A DNA stretch of 64,000 nt from Ptychodera flava (taxonomy: Eukaryota > Hemichordata > Enteropneusta > Ptychoderidae): assembly GCF_041260155.1 (NCBI RefSeq), contig NC_091930.1:34266070-34330069 (forward strand), read 5' to 3'. This document shows positions 56,721 to 64,000 of this stretch, in pieces; positions within the stretch are counted from its first letter, which is position 1; every line of letters begins with the position of its first letter. Made by a program: the position numbers and the translations under genes. The notes under the pieces were generated by a model, which made no database searches, was not told where the DNA came from, and saw nothing but the letters and a program-made list of their open reading frames with translations.

Positions 56721-57700
56721 CCAAAACAATGCAGATGCAATGTATGTCAAAGTGTTTCATTCTAGTACCAACTTTGAAAGGAATTGGCTCAGGCATATCT
56801 GAGATGTCTGTGTGGACAGACAGATACACAGATGCATGGAACCCAATTCATAAGTACCTGAGTCTAAAAAGATTGATCACCAAGTACATTGTAAAATGTT
56901 TAACTAGGTCATTTTCTCTGCTGCATGAAGCATTTTAGAAAACTATTAAAGAAGTCACTTGGGGAATGAATTTATGTCTGCAAACAAAAATACCTTGCTT
57001 TCTTGAGAGTATTTCAAAATAAACTGATGCACATATACACACCTCTAAATGAACTCAAGTAAAACGTAATATATTATTGAACATGAAAATTCCACTTCTG
57101 GACCAACTCAGACCCTCTATGTATAGACACAGTATGTGTTCATACAATTTCTAGGAACCAAAACTAAGACTTACACCATGGATGCTATTCACGGATCACA
57201 TGTACTAACATGTTGTCAATTAAACTAGCGTACAAGCAAACATACAGCATACAGCCCAAACATCCCAAGGTTCATCTTGTATTTACAATACAGAACATCA
57301 GTAACTTGTGACAGCAAAGACAATGTAATGATATGAGTTTGATGCAGAGTAAATAAGACTAGGCAGAAACTGATAATACAATTGTATCGTAATGAGAGTC
57401 TATCTGACATACATATTAACTGTGAAAATTAAACTGTGATAGCCTCTATGATCACACTGTAGCAGCCAAAATATTCTCTCCTCTCTGTGTGTTTGTATAG
57501 ATTAAGCTTCCCCCACTGTCTGTCTACTGTATGCTGGGATACACAAGTCTCTTAATTAAGTGAGACAAAGTCAAGTGTGACCAATCATATTTTCTCAAAT
57601 GCGATTTTCATTCTTGGTCACAAATTTCAGCATTAATTTGGGCGCCATAAAGAGTGACGTGTCTGTGATTGTCCAGGTCTTCATCACAATATCAATCACT
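56721..57700. other. Intergenic, no gene seen
   Basis: AT-rich sequence with no supported reading frame or repeat ends. Confidence 0.35.
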
Positions 57701-57935
57701 ATCATCTTCAGACTGTACAGCTGTCATTTATCTTGTAGTAATCATTATCAGTGCTATCATCAGAGTCTATGAGAGTTTCAACTCTTGATTCATCATTACT
57801 AGTTCATCAGAATATCCATCAAAATCATCAGTACCATCAGTTTCAAACTGTGGCAGCTGTCATTCAATATGCAGTTACCATCATCAATACTGCCCTCAGA
57901 GTCCATGAGAATTTCAACTGCATCAAGTTACAACC
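57700..57935 (-). other. Duplicated acidic coding-like remnant (antisense)
   Basis: On the minus strand two copies about 135 bp apart translate to similar acidic peptides: VEILMDSEGSIDDGNCILND and VETLIDSDDSTDNDYYKIND, each followed by SC. Stops separate them. They may be relics of a protein with an acidic, Asp/Ser-rich region. No family recognised. Confidence 0.25.
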
Positions 57936-60242
57936 ATGACTGTGAAGTATCATTACACTGAAGTCATCTTCACCATACTATAATCAGATGTTGCAATCAT
58001 TCTGAAAGATATCAATAAAAATATGGTTAAGTCAAATTCTGCATGTAAACATGGTACATCTACGTTTATGATAGTAGAATTTCAATTCTCCTACCACTGC
58101 GTGCAACTCAGCTGGTGTCTACATTTTTCAGTCAGAGACTAACACTAGCAGTACATATATTTCAACAATACTTTGTGTTAGTTACTACAAATAAAACATG
58201 AATACTTGATGAATATCTTTGAGAATTTGAATAATCATATGCAATTCATGACCGGTCTTAGCCTGATCTTTATAGCACTCATTTCATCTTAGAAAGTTGG
58301 GAAAAGATCATAAAAATCAATCTGATAACTGCTATTTCATGAAAGCATTACAATTAGACACTTGAAACACTTGAGGCTTTCAATTCTTTTGAGACACAGA
58401 AATGACGTATACTATTATTGGGGAAGAAAATGTGCGGTTAAATTCCAGGTTGGGAAGTGTATATTAGAAGGGCTATTCCCTGAGTTTTATGACACATTTG
58501 CAAAATAACACAAAAAACAACAAGTGTGATGCCTTTTGTGCATGCAATTTCAGGAAGATAATATTGCTGAAAATATGCTCTCTTTTCAAAGACATTCGGA
58601 AACAATAGTACTCAGTCAGAGAGAGTATGGCATGGTATATCTCTATCTTTCCTGGCAATTTCGAAAATCATAATAAATTTTGAGACTCTAAGGTGGAATC
58701 TGTGAAAGAGAAGATAATTCATTGTTCAGCAGGTTAGACTAACAAAATTTAACTGGAACTGTAATAGCAAAGTCTTACATTAAACTGAATTATGGAAAAG
58801 TGAAAGCTATTCATAACTGCATTCATGTTTGCAAACGCTTCCCATATTGATGTGTGATGTCATAGCTATATGACTCCATTCCCAAGGACTGACCGGAGTA
58901 AGTTTTCTCAGAACAGTAGTATTACGACAAATTTCAATCTGTTATGACTGAGGACTCTCTGCATTATCCATTTATGATAATGAATGACTTGCAGGAGTAT
59001 TTTATGATCATATGACTATGCCAATATCGATGATGTTTTCTTAGCCCTTAAGTTACCAGAAGAAATTGGTGGGTGGGTGGGTCACAGGGTGGATGTAGGG
59101 AGAGAGGGAGGGAGGAAAGGAGGGAGGGGATGGATGCATGTATGGATGCATGCATGCATGCATACATGCATGCATGCATATAAATAGTATCAAGGGATGA
59201 CAGAACCCCATGGTGAGACAGAGCAAACGTGATGTACTTGCATGGGAGCTAATCTGGTATATCTGCAGAAGACGCTCATGCTAGGACAGCAGAATGCTTG
59301 CATTCTGTTCACCCATTCTCAGTGTATATGGTTTTTTTCTAAAATCATAAATTATGCAAATGAGCATGATATATGCAAGCCACACCCACTGAAAACTAAT
59401 CAGTTCTTGCCATTTCCAAACAGAATCGATGTTCCAGATAGACACATCAGTGCGACATACTCACCTGAACACCAAGTTACATGTGAGCTAAACGTGAAAG
59501 CAAGTCTGACACTTCGCCTTCTGAAGTTCAGTGGAATGAATGATATGTACCAAGTTCCTACTTTCGTACACAGGTTTTGATAATGTCATTGACTTCTCAT
59601 TGGCTACTTTTGCCAAACCCCCAGTTATGATTGGGTAAAAATTGTTCAAATGTACACAAGTGTATTTGCGGAATAGGTGTAACTCAAGCCTTTTGCAGCA
59701 ATCAGGGTGGGAAAGAACAGAATTAAACATACATACTCATTAATAATTTAGTTCAAGCAAAATTCTTTACAAACACAGTAAAGATATTCACAACAAATAA
59801 ATACAGTTGAACTATATTATTATTTCAAACAAGAGCTGGAGCCTATCAGAGATGACGTGATTGTGAGGAAAAGAAATGGATACTGTGAGGGATTACACTG
59901 CAGTCTAAATCAATGTTATTTTGTGTGTCTTTATGTATACTTACAAAAATATAAAAATATACAGTTACATATAGCTTTGCCATAGCTATCGTCCTTGAAA
60001 TCTAGCTTGTCTGAAGTTGTTTCTCTTACAAAGTAAAAGTAGTACAGCTTGCAGATGAACATTTTAAGTTTGCTTATATTATAAGATACTTGTTGTTTAC
60101 ATAATAATTGTTTTAAACCAACACAACACTGGAACAGTAGCTTAGCAACATACTCACGAAATATCCTACCATAATACACAAATGTGCTAAGCTAAATGTA
60201 AGGGCAATGCTAAGGTAAGGGATTACCCATGAATGGCGCAGT
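57936..60242. other. Intergenic, no gene seen
   Basis: AT-rich. A GGGT/GGGA-rich and then GCAT-rich low-complexity stretch lies at about 59068-59182. The 112-codon reading frame at 59242-59580 overlaps satellite-like TTATGCAAATGAGCATGAT sequence and has no supporting features. Confidence 0.4.
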
Positions 60243-60406
60243 CAGTGTTTTAGTTAAGGTTGGTACCCTGGTAGATATTTAAGGGTTCCCCAGTCATTTT
60301 GCAGGTGTTCCCTTTGGTATATCAATGCAATCAGATTAGGGGACAGTAATGTTACCGGGCTTCCCAAATCATTTACCAACACTCCAGAACCTTAGCAAAA
60401 ACACTG
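60243..60406. mobile_element. hAT-like MITE (164 bp)
   Basis: Inverted ends: CAGTGTTTTAGTTAAGGTT at the left against CAGTGTTTTTGCTAAGGTT read inward from the right. The CAGTG start is typical of hAT-type ends. A clean 8-bp target duplication is not visible (GGCGCAGT left, ACAGTGTC right). Confidence 0.62.
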
Positions 60407-62389
60407 ACAGTGTCTACCAACTCCTTGGTTTGAATGTAGAATTACAAGAAAAAAAACATTTCTGTAATATTTTAATCTTCTTAAAACTTTCATAAGAGAT
60501 TTGGAATAAAAAGTAAATTTTCGAAATGGCATTCAAAAGGAGAAAACACCAATCTACATTTCAGGATAAAATGGTAAGATTAAATTCCTTTCAGTACAAA
60601 TGAACCTTCACAAAAATGCTGACTCAGCAGTTTTTCCCAGTTACTTTTGAAAAATATATATCATTTTGAACATCAAGTAGACAGCAACACTCATTTTTCT
60701 TCACACAATATTGTAAAAGTAATTTGTATTGTAATGGTTCTACTCCGGAATAAAAAGGATGCGATGCGTTCTACAGACTCAGTACGCCCAACTAATCACG
60801 TGATGCCGGTACAAACAAACCCACATGTATACTAACGCATATGGCAATGCACGTACGTCTATGCGCGTTTGCGCACATGGCTTTGTTTGTACCATGGTCG
60901 ATTAGAATTCCGGGTTTGGCCTATTTAGTTTTTTCAAACCCTAAACTGGAGGAAATAGCGAGGGTAAGCCAATATGAAAAAACTTCAACCAATATTGATG
61001 CAGTTTAGGGAGTAATCTGAGGAACACAACTGCTGATAAAGTATGCTTTCAAATACAAAAATAGAATATTAAACAGAATAGAGTTTTGGTGAATCAATTA
61101 TGGTATCAGCATGGAAAAAACAATACAGCGACTATTTGTATCTATATTACTGTTTTGTTGAAACCCAATAAAAGGAGAATCAGATTTTCCAATAACCCCG
61201 TCTGGTTTTGATATGTGTCATCTTTAACAGTAGAGTGGTGACTGACGTGTTCAAACAGACCACTGTGTTTGGTCAATGTCAAAACAGGAAACAACATTGA
61301 ATCTAATACAATTTTGAGTGAATACATCAAAGCAGGGCAACATGAAGATCGATCTATATTTCTACGAACCACTATTTTCTGTTAATACCATAATTATAAC
61401 TTTAAAAACTATATTCAAGTATTTTAGACGTATAATTTACAATTGAGAATGCTACCATAACAGTAAGATCACTTGTAAACCAACCCCACTTGAAAAAAAA
61501 CTTTTCCTGATTTTATGATACATACCGGGGTAGTGGTAAACATGGTTTTGATAATCTGCTCTAAATAGACATTCAAGTTGTAAAAAAATTAAATTCCTGA
61601 TTCGATACTTCCTCAAAATGAATCAGAAATCTATAGGAAGACTGTATCAGGTGCAACCCAACACCACAAAGTGATCTTTGACAACTTGCCATCTATTTTG
61701 TCTCCATCTATTGTCACATTGACAACCCTGTACTTAAAACGAAGGACAGGCTTACTTTCAGCCTCTGATATAATGCATATGGCGCGAACACTAAAAACTA
61801 CTCTGAACTCATATGGGGCGATGTTGATGACAATCTAATAAAAGCTTGCTGTCCTTATGGGGTCCAAACATCTGTCGTTTTTATGTAAACCACCTGATAT
61901 TGAAGTCAAAGTCATCATCAGTTTCCTTGATATTAAATACTAATTTTCCTGAATTACAGCCAGCAAAAATGCTGATGGATACTAATTCCATCCACTGCTG
62001 GGGTTTAATAAAAACACTAATTTGTTTTGCCATTGGAAAGCAAATCTGAATAGGAGAAATCTGTGTTTTGTCTGCTGATTGCTAACAGTTTCATTCCATG
62101 TAATGTGTTGCTTTTATCATATGAAACATGAATAGTGCTGCGCAAAAAGAAGGAACATACCTTAGATGATGTGAAGTGTGAATCTCAATATATTATTAAC
62201 AACTACAGGTATAAAGGGTCACTGTTAACTTACCAAGTTCAGGAAAGCTGAATAAAAATCTCACAAAGTCACATGCATAGTCTGCATGTTGACAAAAATC
62301 TATTTGTAACCCTGAACATCACTGCTATGACCGTACACAGATAAAATCAAACTGACAAACACAATAATACTAACAAAGTTGTAGCATCT
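60407..62389. other. Intergenic, no gene seen
   Basis: AT-rich sequence. Short reading frames only, none supported. No transposon ends recognised. Confidence 0.35.
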
Positions 62390-64000
62390 TAAATCAGACC
62401 ATCATTGAGATATGTGGTAATTACCTAGGTTCATTACCTAAGTGCACTTGTCACAACTAACTCAAAAGACACTTGAATTAGTAATTAGAGTAATTACCAC
62501 AGAATTCATTGAACAACAGGCAAAGATACTGCCATAGCTAACGTAAAAGCTTCAAAAATTTGTAGGATATTAGTCATAACACCACACAAAAATTGAGATA
62601 ATTCCTAATACCCTAGTCTAAAATTCATTAGTTATGAAAATAATATATACCCATGGAGAGACAAAATGCAATGACACTACCATGGCTTCAGCAAAACATC
62701 CAAAAAATTGTAGCATATTGCATCAAATTACTTTTGAAAAGCCTAACTACCAAAATCATTAATGATGATGCAAATATGTTTTAATAACAATAAAATTGAC
62801 TTGACAAAAGGCTATGACACTGCAGGGTGGAGTTTAACAGTTGCCCTGGGCAAGTAAAACCTGACATTGGCAAGTACAAAATAAATTGCACTTTCCTGTT
62901 CGGGCAAGTGACAGACTTTGATTGAATTTACATATTTTTGAAATAAAAGACTCAAGAAATTTTATTGAACAATGCTCGCTGTTATAGAGTTTCAAGTCAC
63001 TGAAGTGGGGATTACACTGACAAGCCAACAATTAATCTGAGAGACATCATCATTCAACAACTCAAAGTGATATCCAGCTGATGTCTTTCCTCGATTGGGA
63101 AATCTCATTAACGTAAAACTTGCACTTATCACAACTCCAAAGACACTTGATATGCTTCTGCCAATATCTACTGATAGGCCTGCACTTCACCTCTATGACC
63201 CCAACCCTGCACTGGAATATTGGTGGACGAGTACGCAGAGATCACGAGGACAAACACTTATGGATCGTTACAATTGACATGAACATCAGTACAAACAAAA
63301 CAAAAAATGTAAACAGACAAAAAAATTGGGGCAAGCAAGTTTACTTATTGGGCAAGTAAAATTTCTGGATATTTGCCCAAAAGGGCAAGGACGTAAAAAA
63401 GTTAGGTTCAAGCCTTGCACTGCCATGGCGTCAATGATAATCTATCAATATTGTGGCATATTTGTCCATTGAACCATTATTAAGATACAGCCTAATTACC
63501 TATATTCATTAATTATGCAAATCAGTGATTACAGCAATGATAAAATTCACTAAACAAAACACTGCTATGACTTCAGAAATAAGTCTACAAAATTCTAGCA
63601 TGCTACTCCAATTATTCCTTGAGATACAGCCTAATTACCTAAATTCATTAATTATGCAAATTGCAAATAACCACCAAGAAGAAATGCCGCGGATAAAAGG
63701 CAATGATTCTGTCACGGCTTCAGAAGTAACTCCACAAAATTCCAGGATGTTATACCATACCATTATTGAGATACAGCCTGATTATGTAAATTCATTAATT
63801 ATGCAAATAAGTAATTATCATAGCAATAACATTCACTGCACAAAATCAATGATACTACAACACATACAGTAACAATTCCACAATATTGTAGCATATTACA
63901 TCACACCATTATTGAGATACAGCCTAATTACCTACATTCGTTAATTATGCTAATTAGTAATTACCACAAAGATAAAATTCACTGGAAAAAATGCAATGAC
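62390..64000. repeat. AT-rich satellite 2, period ~136-157 bp
   Basis: The phrase GAGATACAGCCTAATTACCT with CATTAATTATGCAAATTAGT downstream recurs at about 63482, 63621, 63778 and 63914, with older diverged units from about 62390. Interrupted by the insertion at 62823-63417 and running past the window end. A 115-codon reading frame at 63525-63872 is repeat sequence, not a gene. Confidence 0.75.
62823..63417. mobile_element. 595-bp transposon-like insertion in satellite 2
   Basis: Starts CAGGGTGGAGTTTAAC and ends (inverse complement) CAAGGCTTGAACCTAAC, imperfect inverted repeats beginning with CA. CACTG lies on both sides (62818-62822 and 63418-63422), and uninterrupted units read ACACTACCATGGC at the site, supporting insertion with a 5-bp duplication. 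GGGCAAGTAAA motifs occur near both ends and inside. No coding capacity. Confidence 0.6.

Noticed and set aside
59242..59580. 112-codon frame as a downstream exon of the TRADD-N gene
   Set aside because: Begins in satellite-like sequence, lacks a phase-1 acceptor, and shows no similarity to the upstream repeats.
63525..63872. 115-codon frame in satellite 2
   Set aside because: Composed of two consecutive satellite units; the internal peptide repeat follows the DNA repeat.

Overview
This is eukaryotic DNA, most likely from a marine invertebrate deuterostome (hemichordate or cephalochordate type). The grounds are GT-AG introns, a host gene with a TRADD-N-like domain, a lineage-expanded PF03407-type glycosyltransferase, abundant short foldback transposons, a tRNA-derived SINE and long ATGT and TA microsatellites. 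The species is inferred, not proven. No bacterial operons, CRISPR arrays or rRNA genes are visible.

Region 1 (1-29170) is a tandem segmental duplication. Unit A (1-13156) and unit B (13157 to about 22520) are nearly identical. Unit C (about 23612-28729) is more diverged and rearranged, and the start of a further unit lies at 28730-29170. Each full unit ends with one intronless gene for a single-pass type II membrane protein with a nucleotide-diphospho-sugar transferase domain, followed by a long ATGT-type microsatellite. Only the unit B copy (20463-21614) is intact. Copy A (10852-11982) has three disabling lesions. Copy C (26732-27706) has lost its membrane anchor through a rearrangement and carries a frameshift. 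The intact copy starts inside a 763-bp insertion that replaced the first residues of its membrane anchor in frame. Unit A also has an internal ~2.8-3.9 kb duplication, a 1-kb transposon and a dimeric SINE that unit B lacks.

Region 2 (29171-46300) has few genes. It holds several long hairpins, a TTAA-flanked 927-bp inverted-repeat element, two copies of a dispersed repeat, microsatellites, two MITE copies and one convincing small first exon (39453-39565).

Region 3 (46333-53900) is the main gene. It has a TATA box, a large first exon for a GT-B glycosyltransferase-like domain, six small phase-1 exons for a basic/serine-rich linker, an exon with a TRADD-N-like domain, and a last large exon with a coiled coil and three ~50-residue repeats. 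All junctions follow GT-AG and phase 1, giving an unbroken reading frame of 1073 codons before two alternative C-termini. The GT-B fold appears to lack the catalytic EX7E glutamates, so it may be a sensor or scaffold in an innate-immunity or cell-death protein rather than an enzyme.

Region 4 (53900-64000) has no gene I can support. It contains two AT-rich satellites (periods ~148 and ~136-157 bp), a SINE copy, a TTAA MITE whose empty site is preserved in neighbouring satellite units, a hAT-like MITE, and a ~595-bp insertion.
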